Source: Riptortus pedestris
Lineage: Eukaryota; Arthropoda; Insecta; Hemiptera; Alydidae
DNA length: 64,000 bases
NCBI GenBank assembly: GCA_019009955.1
Contig: CM032232.1
Span: forward strand, 54,354,501 to 54,418,500
Direction of reading: 5' to 3'
Part shown: positions 1 to 34,900 of the stretch, in pieces
Layout of the letters: each line of letters starts with the position of its first letter
Position numbering within the stretch: position 1 is the first letter of the stretch
Translations under genes and position numbers: made by a program
Notes under the pieces: model-generated
Databases searched by the model: none
What the model was told of the DNA's origin: nothing
What the model saw: only the letters and a program-made list of their open reading frames with translations

Positions 1-201
1 CAGTAGTGTGCCAGAAATATGTTACTATTAAGACTTCTTTTGACATCATAAAATTTGTTTTAGACTGCTGGCATTTGTTGCTTTCTCATTTTAAATTATT
101 ATTTTGATAACCAGTGTTTTGTTCATTTTACTGTGACTATTTTATGTACCTTCATCTGTCTTCATGTTGACCATGAACGTACTTACACTTTTGATTGTAG
201 G

Positions 202-498
202 CAAATGGAATTTCATAACATGGCCAGGAAAGTGTTTGTTAGAACAAAACTTAAAAGTTCTTAGGGAGTACCCTTTGGTGCATTGCTGGGAAAATTGGCC
301 GGAGAAGAAATTGATTTTATACAGATTAAAACACAGGTGGCACCACATTATTGGATTTATTTACCTTGCAACAGAGCCAGATCTTTATTAATAAACATGA
401 AGGAACAGATAGCTAGATGCTTTATTGTTGTAGGACCAGTGGTCCTCTCTTACAGACAATTGACATACATGCTTACTATTGTACCATTTATAAATTAA
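202..498 (+). pseudogene. Exon-like open frame broken by one stop; gene not recognised
   Basis: After a plausible acceptor (TTTTGATTGTAG at 189-200) one frame runs from 202 to 498 with a single interruption, TAG at 262-264. The reading is protein-like on both sides: MEFHNMARKVFVRTKLKSS before and GVPFGALLGKLAGEEIDF after. A possible donor GTGGCA follows CACAG at 346. It does not fit the missing N-terminus of Sec5. It could be a decayed exon, a retrocopy fragment or a sequencing error in an upstream gene. No function is assigned. Confidence 0.3.
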
Positions 499-1035
499 AC
501 TAAACTATTATATATTAAATTAAAACATGCAAAACATAAAGTCAAAAAATTAAAACTAATATAAAAATGTATTGGTCATATCCCCATCTCAGTCGTTAGA
601 AAATGATTAATGCAGGCCCTTTGGAATGATGATGATGCTTTTATTAATGTAGGTATAGTGTTTAACTCCCTTGCAGTAAAAACAGAGAAAGACTAGCGAT
701 ACATGTTGGTTCTGCAGACTGCAAGCTGGAAATTATTTACCATTCTTTCACTATGCACAGGAATGAAATCCTCCTAAATATTTCAGGGCACTCCAAAATC
801 CAGAATATTCTTTGCAAGGCACAATATATTTAAGTGCCTATACACCTTAGAAGTGAGACATCCCAGAGCTTTAATGTACAAATTAATGTGCTCATATCTC
901 TTAGCATTGAATATATACCTTAGCACTGAATTATAGGCTCTCTGAATTTTAATGTCGTCTGTAAATGTGATGTCTATACATACCTAATCGCAGTACCACA
1001 TTAAGGGCAAAATTATGCTGGAGACAAGTTTTAAA

Positions 1036-1133
1036 TTATCAGGATCAATAAATAGGCCTTGTCCTCCACTATTGTTTTAATTTTATGCAAAGTGCACTTT
1101 CAGAGTCAGTGCTCCATCGTCAGTGCCTGATTA
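1036..1133 (+). repeat. Half copy of hairpin family F
   Basis: ATCAGGATCAATAAATAGG followed by a GTCCTC block and GTGCACTTTCAGAGTCAG matches the left arm of the large family F element at 57971-58698. No inverted partner is nearby, so only one arm is present. Confidence 0.6.
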
Positions 1134-1144
1134 CAGCAGTATAT

Positions 1145-1310
1145 TTATTTATTTACGTCCACTTTATGCTACTATGGCTAATTGGGACGGGTTATCTACA
1201 GGTTACCACCCTTTTCTAGCCAGGGTGGAAATGAGGAATTCATTTAATGAGTCCGTCACTAAATAAATTTCCACTTCCCAGGGCGGGAATAGCAGTGTAG
1301 CCTGAACAAC
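1145..1310 (-). mobile_element. SINE E copy
   Basis: Reverse-complement copy of the tRNA-derived SINE seen at 6145 and 11381: it carries the block corresponding to CTAGAAAAGGGTGGTAACC and the GGACGTAAATAAAT tail. The AAAA site used by Element A in two other copies is unoccupied here. Confidence 0.65.
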
Positions 1311-1329
1311 AACTGCCAGGCGACTGTTT

Positions 1330-1402
1330 AATATTAGTAATAATAATGGTCCGACTATAATACAAAAATTGCAAATGCTGTTGCGTTAACAGACAAATGT
1401 AA

Positions 1403-1498
<96 letters not shown>

Positions 1499-1610
1499 GA
1501 AGTTTTGACCTCATTTGTGTCATTTCCTGGGTAGGATCGTTAGACGTTTGAAGAAATTTTCTGAAAATCACGTTATGAGTACAACCTTAAATGATGCTTT
1601 GCCCCAAAAG
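1330..1610 (-). mobile_element. Element A fragment with (TA)n and (GA)n
   Basis: Matches the left third of Element A in reverse: GTTAACAGACAAATGT, then (TA)n and (GA)n at 1404-1494, then GACCTCATTTGTGTCAT, TCCTGGGTAGGATCG and ATCACGTTATGAGTAC. It ends about 75 bp before the acceptor of the first Sec5 exon in the window. Confidence 0.7.
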
Positions 1611-1685
1611 ACATCTGTTGAAAACATCTGTATCATACACAAATTATTTCTACAATCTTTAATTTCATTTCTCTTTTTTCTTCAG

Positions 1686-23606
<21,921 letters not shown>

Positions 23607-24000
23607 TAGTATCCAACATTATATCTTAGGTTTAGCTAAAACCTAAGCCGGGGAAAAAACTGTAGAGCAATACTATTTAGTATTTAAGTAATCCACTAGA
23701 AAGCCTTAAAGGAATAATTGACAACAATTATTTGGTATTTGAAGGAAAAGATGAAATGTAAAAGAATATATGTCAGCCTGAAAGTTTTGAAGTATGATAG
23801 ACATATTTACCTTTTGCAGTTAATTTTTATAATGAAGAGTGCTAAGATTATTCAACTCGTAGCGAACTCTATATAAAACATGGTGATAAATTAAAAAAGT
23901 CTGTCACGCATGGGCAGCGTAAACTAAAGAGATTTCTTGCGCACTGGAACATGATACACCATCTATTGTCTCCTTCTAACTAAAAATCCAATGAGTAGTA
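23607..24000 (+). other. Sec5 3' UTR, with an Element A tail inside
   Basis: Sequence after the Sec5 stop. An ATTAAA occurs near 23889, but the true poly(A) site cannot be fixed. A decayed right end of Element A (GTCTGTCACGCATGGGCAG) starts near 23900. About 420 bp from 23565 onward are duplicated at 19350-19764. Confidence 0.5.
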
Positions 24001-24079
24001 GTTGGAGTTTACTGAATGCTGAAAATAAGGAAGCATGAATAACTCACTTAATATTAGAGTTATCAAAAAATGTATAGAA

Positions 24080-24262
24080 ACACATTGTAGTGCATAAACA
24101 GCTGTAGATTTGTTCTTTTTTGATCCAACTTCTAACTACGGAGATATTTCAAATTTTCAAATCGTCTCTCCCTCTGTTTGATTTCAGCCATTAACGAACT
24201 TGATCTTAGCCTTACATGAACATTTAAAAACACAAACAAACCAAAATTTCAACTTAACAGAC

Positions 24263-24312
<50 letters not shown>
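24080..24312 (-). mobile_element. Element A fragment ending in its (TA)n
   Basis: Reverse A blocks (CTACGGAGATATTTCAAATT, TTTCAGCCATTAACGAACTT, TTAACAGACAG) leading into (TA)n at 24267-24313, where Element C begins. The A sequence is not clearly resumed on the far side. Confidence 0.65.
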
Positions 24313-24314
<2 letters not shown>

Positions 24315-25401
24315 TAGCTCAGATACCCGGCTCCGCCCGGGAATTCATTTGAGGCTGAATGGTGATGGTATTTTTTAGCAGGCTTTACATTGCACAATAT
24401 TTTGACATTTACCCGTCCCAGTGTTTAGGATTGATACCCGTCGTTGCCGTGGATTTGCTAATAATAGAATTATTTGTTCGATAAGGCTTCACTGTCTTCA
24501 ATATTTTTATATTTCCCGTCTCTTCTAAATGTAAATATGGTGAATTTTTATTTCAGGCCTCCCTTATAACCCCCCTCCCGTTCGAACCTAAAAATGTTAA
24601 TATAATTTATAATCATGGAAGAATTAAAGCTAATTGACATTCCGAGTTTTGTTAAGTTCGGTTCAGCCGTTAGTGCCCAATAAAATTGTTGGCTCCCGCT
24701 AAAGTTTTAACGTATAACTCATTTATACTTAGGTATACGACAAAAGTGAATATAACAAAAGTTACTCTAAATCACAAAATAAGCAACTTTTGTTATGTTT
24801 ATATTTGCGGAAAAACCAATAGGAAACGAAATATCGCTATTTTTAATTTCAGGCTTTCCTTCTTACCCCCACTCCTGCCCATCCATAGAAATGTTGGTAT
24901 GGCTTATTATAATGAAGACCTCACTGCTAATACACATACCGAGTTTTATTTAGTTCGGTTGAGTTTTTTTTGGCAAATAATATTGTTGACTCCCGCTATA
25001 GTTTTTAGCGTATAACGCATTTAAACTTTGGTATACGACAAAAGTGTATATATAAACGTTACTCTAAATAACAAAATAAACAACTTTTGTTATGCTCATA
25101 TTTGCCGAAAAACCAATAGAAAACAAAATATCGCTATTTTTAATTTAAGGCTTCCCTTATAACCCCCACTCCTGTTCGTCTCAGAGAAAATTAATATAGC
25201 CTAAAGTCTAAGTTGGGTTAGTAGTAATATACATACCAAGTTTCATAAAATTCGGTTCAGCCGTTTATGCGTGAAAAGGTAACAAACAAACAAACAAACA
25301 TACACGAAAGAAACAAAATGCAGTTATGGTGTCTATGTCATGTGAAACGAAAAGTTATCGTGAAAATTCGCGAAAAAAATCAATGTACAGACAGAGGTTA
25401 C

Positions 25402-25408
<7 letters not shown>
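24312..25408 (-). mobile_element. Element C
   Basis: TACTAGCTCAGATACCCGG at the left end, three to four monomers, then AATTCGGTTCAGCCGTTT, AACAAACAAACAAACA and AGAGGTTACAATTTTATA followed by (TA)n to 25446. An open frame at 24686-25015 is only repeat sequence. Confidence 0.8.
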
Positions 25409-25444
<36 letters not shown>

Positions 25445-25446
25445 TA

Positions 25447-26489
25447 TATATTAAATATATGAATTCTTTTAGGTTCGCTTGATGTTCTGTTCAGTTACGT
25501 ATTTAATGACATGGAGACTTTTGGCTGATGTTTTCATAAATCTAATATTATTATTATTATTTGTTTGTAAAATCCATTTTGCAGTATTAATTATCTAAGA
25601 CAAATAATTATGCTTCTATTATTCACTATTTATTATTAGTACTAATTTTACACTATTTATTATTAATATTAATTTTATAGTACATTTTATGTTATCCCTT
25701 AATTATATTTTATTATCTCAACCACTAATTGTTAATATACTACATTCAAAAACTCTTTAAGAAATTAGACTTTAATTATGAGATTATAAATCCAATAAAT
25801 CGGATTAAGAATAATTAATAAAAATAAGTGAGTTTTCCACATCCTAAACTGATTCCAGTTATACGTTCTTGAATAATATATTTCATTGCCAAAATATAGC
25901 TGTCCTTAACTAATGCACTTGAGTTAGATGAAATATTGTAGTTAGTTTAAAAGTGAGACTGACATATTCTCTTTCTTTGTGTAAGAATATCGTTATACTG
26001 AATTAAAAATACCCTGCATTGCTCACATGATGTACTTGGTTTTAAGGAAATATAATAAAACAATCGATTTGGTGTAGAGTCAATTGGCTACTATAGGAGT
26101 CGACTTAATAGCACAACGTTTTACAGAGGACACTGGAACTTGTTAAGAAAATTTATGGTAGAAAAAACTTCAAGTACAGAATTTATTAGTTGAATGAGGC
26201 ATTCCAGCTAAAGTCGGTCATATAGGTTAAGAATAAAATCTACTGGAAAAAAAAAAATAAAGACCTGAATTGAGAAAATAAGCAAACAAATAAATAGAGC
26301 AGTTGGTCGATGAAAACCAATTTTGGTTTTGATGCGTTAAGAGGAATGAGAAAAGCCATATTACAATGGTTAATTTTGAGTTAAGGAGAAAGGTTATATA
26401 TTTAAATTTTATTTAATATATTCTTTATCAATGCCTGTTAAATTATTGTTTTTGTATGTTTTTTTTTTATTATACACTTTATTATGTAC

Positions 26490-26540
<51 letters not shown>

Positions 26541-27400
26541 CTAATTTATTTTTGTATTTATTGTAAATATATTTTTAATAATAAAATTGCTTCATTGTTT
26601 CTGTCTTACCCCCTTTTCCTTAATCAGTTTTTATAATGAATTTAATTGTTTAGGTGCCATCGTACTCACAATCTCAAATTTAAGTACTTCCCAAAAACAG
26701 AATTATTTAATTCAATTTAAAATAGCATCCTTGGATTTTTTTGTAATTCTTAATAGATGCACTTATTTCATTTTTTGTAATTGTTTTAACATCGCCTTGA
26801 CTTGAAGTAGTTATACATTCCAGAAACACTTATAACAATTAGAGTCAATCGGTTCTAAAATTTCAGTAAATAAAATACTTGTCCCTCTTATATGTTAACA
26901 TTTTTATAGTATCACATATTTTATATTATTTTTAATTGATTGATGATAGTTTGCTGGAATTTGAAAAAATTGAGATCTTTGTAATCTGTGGAAATTATAT
27001 GCTTCTCAGAAAATTGGTTCTGCTGAGGCAAAGTAAAATCCTCTAAATGCTGACTGTGAGAATTCATTGTGAAAAATACTTGTAAAAGCACAAAATAACT
27101 TAATTTTGCACTTTTCAAGAAATACTGATAACTAAAGCTCGGTCTAGGCTGGTATACTATTAAGATGTCTAGAATGACAGCTAGTGATAAGAAGCATTTG
27201 GTGGTATGGGTGGTTCTTCTCTTACAATATATCTATGTGGCATTAGTGAATAAAAATATACCTGGACTACATCGCAGGGTCAATCAATCCCATACACTTT
27301 TATTATGACACTAAATAGTACAGATCATTTACAGTGTTCTCCAAAATTACTTAAATCTGGACTAAAAAATTCTTCTCACAACTGATTTGCACTATGAGAA
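25447..27400. other. Intergenic AT-rich region between convergent genes
   Basis: No gene or clear mobile element. It holds (TA)n at 26490-26537 and many short AT-rich runs. Open frames here (for example 26587-26805 and 26921-27118) lack protein-like composition. Confidence 0.5.
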
Positions 27401-27402
27401 AA

Positions 27403-27737
27403 GTCTGTCACACAGGGGCTGCGTTAACTAAGCGGTTTCCCCTGTGGGTTTCGTTTTTGCATTTATCTCAAAACATAAAAGTTCAATGAGAACAAAATTT
27501 GGTATTTACACTTCAAATAAAGTGCCTCATAATATAACACCTAATTGTTAATATGACATGAATAGGAATGGGGGTTTACTTAGGGTCGGAAACTAAAAAA
27601 AAAAAAACATACATAACAACATTTATAGGACATTACATTTGCAATAAGATTGATTCTATACAATTTTTCATTCTTATGCATAATAATGAGATATTTTGAA
27701 TTTTCGAAATTCTCCTCTAAACCCCCTCTCTTTCTGT
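27403..27737 (-). mobile_element. Element A (A2), right part
   Basis: GTCTGTCACACAGGGGCTG at the end, then TTGCATTTATCTCAAAAC, GTGCCTCATAATATAACA, GAATGGGGGTTTAC and TTGAATTTTCGAAATTC. It breaks off where Element C starts at about 27738. Confidence 0.7.
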
Positions 27738-29283
27738 ATATTGCTTTTATTCTCACACGAAATTTCACGATACTTTTTCGTTTCACATGCCATAGACACG
27801 ATATCTGCAATTTGTAGCTTTGGTGTCTGTTTGTTACCTTTTATGCAAAAACGACTGCACTGAATTTTATGAAACTTGGTATGTGTATTTCTACTACCCC
27901 AACTTAAACTATAGGCTATATTAATAATCTCTGAAACTCTGAGTGGGGGTTATACGAAACCCTTAAATGAAAAATAGAGATATTTCTTTTCATATTTATT
28001 GCTTTTTCAGCAAATATGCACATAACAAAAGTTTTACATTATGTTAGTTCGAGTAACTTGTAATGAAATTGACATTGCATTACATAAGCCCATTATAAAT
28101 GGCCATATATTTTATATTCTGAGTATTCCCAGCACAGAGCACATTAAGATTATTATGTAAGAATGCTTAAATGTATTGTTTTTACCTTTAAATAAGAATT
28201 ATATCCAATTTGGAGTGAAGTCACCATGTGCTCTAGCATTTTCATAGATAACGCCGATGGATTTTGATAATAACATTCACAGCTCTTAACGTCGGTGCAC
28301 TAAGTAATAATACGGATGAATTTTGATAATTAATTCAGGTTAAATGCTCTTTTTGAGCGTATTTTGATTGGCAGTTCAAAGTTCACTCCCGGATTAGCCC
28401 TATAAAAGGAGCCCTTCACGACGGATTAAGATCAGTCATATTCAGAATCCTCTGGAGGGGAGACTCTTGTTGACGAGCGACCGTTAATCCTTCAGCTTGT
28501 TCCGGCCTGCCTAGCCTGTTCTACCTCTCACGGCTAAGTCACTTCTATTAAACAGCTAAGTCTTTCTATTGTAATATAGACTAAGTATAATTAAGTGTCC
28601 CCCATTATATTTTCAAAGGTGCCTTTTCATTTTGATACTTATAATTGGAGAATATTTTTATTATAAATAAATTTATATATATTTGAATTTTGACTTGAGT
28701 CGATTGTTGCTGGCCCTTCCTAAATTCTTGTTAGTGATTTGGTTGTGGGATTTTTCATATATTACAGCTTCCACTGCTTATCGCCGCAGCCAGATCGCAA
28801 CAAACTTTTGTTATATACACTTCTATCATATACTGAAGTATAAATGAGTTATATGCTAAAAACTATAGCAGGAGTTAACAATTTTATTTGCCACAATAGA
28901 TTCAACCGAAATAAACAAAACTTGGTACATGCATTAGCACTAACTCTTACTTGATAATAAGCTGTACCAACATTTCTAGGGGCGAGCAGGAGTGGGGGTT
29001 GTAAGGGAGGCCTGAAATTAAAAATAGCGATATCTTGTTTCCTATTAGTTTTTCAGCTAATATGCAGATGGCAAAAGTTGTTTATTTTGTTATTTAGAGT
29101 AACTTTTGTTATATTCACTTTTGTTGTATAACAAAGTATAAACGAGATATACACTAAAAACTAAAGCGGGAGCCAACTATTTTATTGGGCACTAACAATT
29201 GAATCTTAACAACTTTATATGTATGTGAATTAGCATTAATTCTTCCGAGATTATAAGCTATATTAAAATTTTTAGGTTTCACC
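27738..29283 (+). mobile_element. Element C interrupted by a solo LTR
   Basis: ACGATACTTTTTCGTTTC, CCGAATTTTATG-like and monomer blocks up to GAGTAACT at 28058, then the LTR. The match resumes at TTTGTTATATACACTT (28807) and continues through two further monomers to about 29283. The left end and the CTAG end are missing. Confidence 0.7.
28059..28802 (+). mobile_element. Solo LTR of a second Gypsy-like family
   Basis: A 744 bp unit from TGTAATGAAATTGACATT to GATCGCAACA, flanked by AACT at 28055-28058 and 28803-28806. Removing it with one AACT restores the Element C sequence GAGTAACTTTTGTTATA exactly. It contains TATAAAAG (28401-28408) and AATAAA near 28665. It differs in sequence from the 4291 LTR, so it is a separate family. 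Confidence 0.88.
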
Positions 29284-29299
29284 AAAAAGTATAACATAA

Positions 29300-31492
29300 G
29301 AAGTGTGTGTGAAAAATAGGAACAACTATACTTATAAAGAGACTTTTATTTAATTTTCTTATCAACAATATATTATAATTTCACAATGAACATAGTAACA
29401 TTCAATATTACTGTAACATTAAATATTTTTATATATTTTATGAGAACAAATAAAAATAGACAACAAGTACTAAAATTAGTGTGTTGTAAGTATTTATATA
29501 TATTTAAGCTGCATTTATATATATATATTTTTTTCTTATAAAATATACAATATCTATTGATAACTTCACAACTATACACGTTTATATTCTTCATATATAA
29601 CACATACTTAGGTCCATTTAAGTAAGGTTAAGTTTCCAATATAACTTCTTAGTCTCTAATGTACATAACATCCTACACATTTATTAACACAAGATTTATA
29701 GGATTGGACAAAATACATCTAGAATATATTTTTAAATTGTTACACTTATGAATTAACCAGATTAGTTGAAACGTTTTAAGAACTTGTTTCGTTCGGAAAT
29801 TAGTAAATTTTGCAGACAATTAACCCAGTTTATATGGCGTATGACTGTTTAACCCAGTTTTAAATACACTCACTCTTGTACTTTCATGTTGTTTTTAATA
29901 AATTTTGTTTAGAATTTACTGTGTAATTTATTTTTTTTTAAATTAAAGCTCAAATAGTTTGCACATTTGAAGTTACTCTTTCATGTTCAAAAGTAGAATA
30001 TGTTTATTTATTTGTTTTGTTCTATAAAATTTCTGGATCAGTTAATTGTTGAATTTAAGCTCTCAATTCTGCTGGGAAATGACTACTTGGACCCAATGAA
30101 CATTTCCTTTTAATATACTTATATAATTCCTTTCTTATCATTGTCTGATAGCCTATTTTCTTTTGGCACAAAAATATACATAAAATAAAGGAATTTCCGT
30201 TATTGTTATTTATTTATTTTTTTTATTTCCCGTCTTTTTCTCATTATAATTGTCTAAAACTGAATTTCGAACAGTTAGTAACCTGCTATTGAGTAACAAA
30301 TTTATCTGGATGTATGTTAGCCATTTGAAAGATTTGGCGTAAATTGATCGCCCGAATAAAGGAAAGTCTTGAGTATAGGTTTTCTTGGATGTAGTTTAGC
30401 ATAGTGTAGAACAAAATGTAGTAAAAAATGTTTAGATACAAATAGACATTTACACTGAGAGAAAGTTTTTGGATATTCTTAAACTAATTACAACACTTAT
30501 AAAATAACTAAGCTTCATTGTGACTCTTGTTTTTTTAGAGTCACTATCAATTTTTTTTGTATTTATTTAAACAATATACACACTATACAAACATTTATTT
30601 TACAATATACCATCTATAAATCTGAAAACGTAGGCTAAGAATACCACAGTTTACATCAAACATTGAGAGCTTATAACAGTGATATTTAGAATATACTTCT
30701 GATTTAAATAGAACAATGAACTATAATATATGTACGTTATATTTCTGAATATTCAACTGGAATAAATAAAAATATATATCTGTAACAGATATGGACTTTC
30801 GTGATAAATATTTAATCCAATATCAAAAGTTTTTTTTTTTTTCAAATAGGTAAACATCTTGTTAACAAAATGAAGGTTCCAATAATTTACAGTTTTACAT
30901 TGTTCCATTGGCCGGAAATTTATGATTCACAGCCTTTAGTCTACTTAGTGTGATAAAAATGCAAGTTGAATTCCCGAAATGCAATTTTTTATCGAAACAT
31001 AAATAGACTACTGAATAAATTGATTGTTCTCATTTGGAAAGCATACCTCCATCATATGGACGGTTACAAATATGTGAAATCCTTAAACACTGTTTTTTAA
31101 AGATAAACTATCGTAAAATAACCTATACAAAATAAAAACAAATGATGCTGATTATACAATTCTTAATGTTCATATGCCACAATTATAAGTAAAGTGGTTG
31201 GGGTTGCAAAAAATACATTTCTAGAAATAATCCTATAAAAATGAGCATGTGAACATATCATTTGTAACTGGTGGCATTCTCTTTCCGATATATATGTATA
31301 TATCATTCGACAATAAGATTTTATTAGATTCAAACAAACTTTTCTACAATCAAGGTTGTAGTTGGTCTCAAAATCTCTCAGACAGTATTTTTTTTATTTT
31401 ATGAAAAAGTCATTCTGAGCAAGCTACTTAACACATGAATTTGTTGTCTTCTGAAGTTTCCAAAAATTGCCTTTCTTGGCTCCTTTAAAGTT
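29300..31492 (-). other. Probable 3' UTR of the calcium-sensor gene
   Basis: AT-rich, apparently free of the repeats that fill the rest of the window, and bounded by the stop codon at 31493 and, on the minus strand, an AATAAA at 29345-29350. The repeat-free block of about 2.1 kb suggests a long 3' UTR, as often seen in neuronal genes. This is inference; no transcript evidence is available. Confidence 0.4.
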
Positions 31493-31603
31493 TCATATGA
31501 CGTCATCAAACGTTGCTAGTGATGCTGTGATTGATCCATCTTCTAAGCACGATTCCAAAAATTCATCAAGTGTTACAACTCCATCTTTATTTCGGTCCAG
31601 TTT
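31493..31603 (-). CDS. KChIP-like terminal exon with EF-hand 4
   Basis: Acceptor (minus strand) TCTGTTGATTTAG. It encodes [18 protein letters not shown] and ends with [10 protein letters not shown] before TGA at 31493-31495. The ending matches the short hydrophobic C-terminus of KChIP proteins. Confidence 0.93.
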   Translation of the reverse strand, partial: KLDRNKDGVVTLDEFLESCLEDGSITASLATFDDVI

Positions 31604-31930
31604 CTAAATCAACAGAACAGAAATAAACATTGTTTTAATTAAGAAATAAAATTGTATTAATGCTAATGACTGGACTAAAATTTTAAATAAATATATGTCA
31701 TAGCTAATAAACAATAAATCTCTTGGTCATTCACAATATAACTTTGTTAGAGCTCATCAGCTTTTGTTAGCTTTATCATCATCACTGCCAGCATAAGAAA
31801 TTTAAAAACATAACATTTACAGATGTAGTTTCATATTTAAAAAAAAAATATAAATTATACTTTATATTAACTCATCTAAACACACTCTCCTCACATTACA
31901 ATATTCTGTGAATATCAGGAATATATTGAG

Positions 31931-31976
<46 letters not shown>

Positions 31977-34900
31977 ATATTAATAATTAACTTAAATTAA
32001 ACTCTAGTATTTGTCTGATTTTCTATTTAAATTTGGGGAGGATCAATTTTTTTTAACCTCTCAGACCATTCCTATAGTATCAAACTTGAGAATCTTGTGT
32101 CTGTCTATCTGCCCCGTTTGTTACTGATTCACTCTCTATGGAAATTTCTATGGATTTTTATACTTTTCAATGAATTATTCCAAGGTACAACATAGGCTGT
32201 ATGAGAATACGAATTTCCAACTAGGAGGGGGGGGGGGTTACTACATTCATGAAAGTGAACATTTATCAATATCTATATATCTTCTTCAGTATTGGTTTTG
32301 AACCGCCATTATGCTGAACTGTTTTCCAGTGTTAACATAGATATAGATCCAGAAAGGGTAGTAGCAGGAGAAGATTACGATGACATAATCTGGGAAGAGG
32401 ATGTGGAAAGAGCTATAGAAAAGCTAAAGACTGGGAAAGCAGCAGGGAGAGATGGCATTGCCCCAGAGCTGATTAAGTTTGGAGGGCCAGAACTTAATAA
32501 ATACCTGCAGATTCTCTTCCAAACTGCTTTTTCTCAAAAAACTATGCCAAAGGAATGGGAGTACAATATTCTCATCCCTATACACAAGAAGGGAAGCTCA
32601 AGCGACTGCAGCAATTACAGGCCTATATGTCTTTCCCAAGTGGTATATAAGCTATACACAGCCATCCTTGAACAAAAGCTCAGGGTATTCGTGGAGGAAA
32701 ACGTTGAGGAGGAACAGGCAGCTTTCAGACCTTACCGCCAGACCCAGGATCATATCTTCTCTCTCAGAACTATAATAGAAAAGTCATGGGAACGAGGGAA
32801 AAGCATGTTTCTGGCTTTCCTGGACATCAAAGCAGCATTTGACTCCGTTCCTAGACACGAAATATGGGCTGCTCTGGCTGCTAAAAATGTCTCCACTGCT
32901 CTCATAGAGGCCATAAAATCCACCTACCACAACACTAAAGGCATTGTAAGAATAAATGGAAAATAATCCGAAGCCTTTAGCATGAATAAAGTAAAAAAAA
33001 CAGGGAGACAGTCTTAGCCCTCTTCTATTTATAATATTTATGGATGAAATCCTAAAAATGTGCAAGTGGAGGACAGCTCGGACGGTCATCGGAAAGTGGA
33101 ATATGAGGACAATTCTTGCTCAAGCTATGGTTTTTGCAGATGATATTGTTCTCATAGCAGACTCAATAGATAACGTAAGGCAAGCAGTCATAGAGTGGGA
33201 AGCTGAGCTCGATAGAAAGGGAATGTTGATAAATGCAAGTAAGAGCAAGGTAATGCATATAGGCCGGGAAAATGAGATTGTGGAGATCCGATGCAGAGGA
33301 GAAATCCTAGAGATGACAGAGGAATATACCTACTTAGGCACGGTCATCAGCAGGAATGGAAGGATAGATGGGGAGATCTCCAATCGGATCAGGAAGGCGA
33401 ATAACGTCTATTACCACCTATGCAATACGGTTGCTGGGAAAAGGGAGGTTAACAAGAAAGTGAAGCTGCACATCTTCAAGGCCATTTACTTACCTACTCT
33501 TCTATATGGAAGCGAAAGCTGGGACCCACTAGACAAGCAAGCCGAGTAACAGCGGTGGAGATGAAATAACTGAGGGGAGTGGCGGGCCGAACTAGGAGAG
33601 ACCTTGTTAGAAATCAGCACATACGAGAGGAGCTGGAAGTTCCGGCTGTTAAAGAAATAGTGGAAAAAAGGCAGCTGAAATGGTTTGGCCATCTTTGCCG
33701 GATGAAGGAAGAACGAGACCCAAGGAAGTTTTTTGAGGCTAGGCCGACTGGAAGTCGACCCCGGGGCAGACCCAGGATGACATGGTCGGACAACATCTCC
33801 AGGTTGGGATGACAAAGAGGGCAAGGGCTGAATTCCATGAAAGCGTTAGGAAGGGGCCGGGATGCATGGCTGGCTTGGACTGAGGCACCTCCACGCTGAG
33901 ACGCATAAAGGAGGAAGAAGTATTGGTTTCATCGAAAAAATGTAAAGAACAGAATGTGCTTAGAATAACTATGTTCATCCTAAATCGTTATTAAGATTTA
34001 TGAATTTTGAAATTGGGACTTCCGCTTTAGGCACACCAAAGACCTGTGAAATTGTTTGTCTATGTATTAAGGAAATGAGTACTGTTAATATGGATGATTT
34101 GAGACTTCACTAATCCCCTGTTTACATGAACTCAAAACATATATTCGTTTATTACTTCTTATTTTTCTGAGATGCTAAGATGATATTTTTCTTTTATTTT
34201 TTTGAGTACCTAGATTTATGTGATCGCAAGAACGAAAATAGATTTGCAATATTAGTCCCTCGTGCTTAAAACTATAAATATGATAAATTTGAAGGTAATA
34301 AATGTAGTGCTTCCGATAATCCAACATTTATATTTCGACTGAAAACTATGAATGTCATTTACAAATCTGATGCAATGAATGGATTTACTTATAATCTGTA
34401 TATCTTTGTCGATTTCTTTCACATTCTTCCTTATTCTTCAGTGAACATACTGAACAGATTCGGTGGCACAGGGCATCCTTGTCTTACAAATTTATTAATT
34501 CTTTACAGCAGCATTCTAATCATCTCTGCTTCGGACTTTGCCACCAGTGCAATGTCATTTACAAATCTGAACCAATGAATGGATTCATTGATAATCTGTA
34601 TTCCTTTGGCTGTTTCTTTCATATGTTTTCTTTTTTCTTCATCAATGAACATATTAAACACATAAGGTGACAGAGGGCACCCTTATCTTAAACCTTTCTT
34701 AATTTTTTTCAGCTGCGTTCTATTCATCTCTGCTTCAGACTTTGCCACCAGTGCAATTTCATTTACAAATCGGGTCCAATGAATGGTTTCACTGATAATG
34801 TGTATTCCTTTGGCTATTTCATTCACATTTATTCTTATTGCCTCTTCAGTGAACACACTGAGCAGGTAAGGTGACAGAGGGCAGTATGTAGTGTGTGTGT

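Noticed and set aside
1386..1571. Open frames coding Tyr-Ile or Leu-Ser runs over (TA)n or (GA)n, also at 15675, 38325, 40725-41217, 43011, 50048, 50813, 55329 and 55446
   Set aside because: They are translations of microsatellites and their Element A or C flanks, not genes.
24686..25015. 109-residue frame, and similar frames at 41528, 43560 and 48663
   Set aside because: Repeated in every Element C copy with stops at different places; they follow the non-coding monomer.
33614..33978. Minus-strand frames opposite the reverse transcriptase (also 32784-33089 and 33486-33824)
   Set aside because: Antisense shadows of the RT frame, which carries the recognisable motifs.
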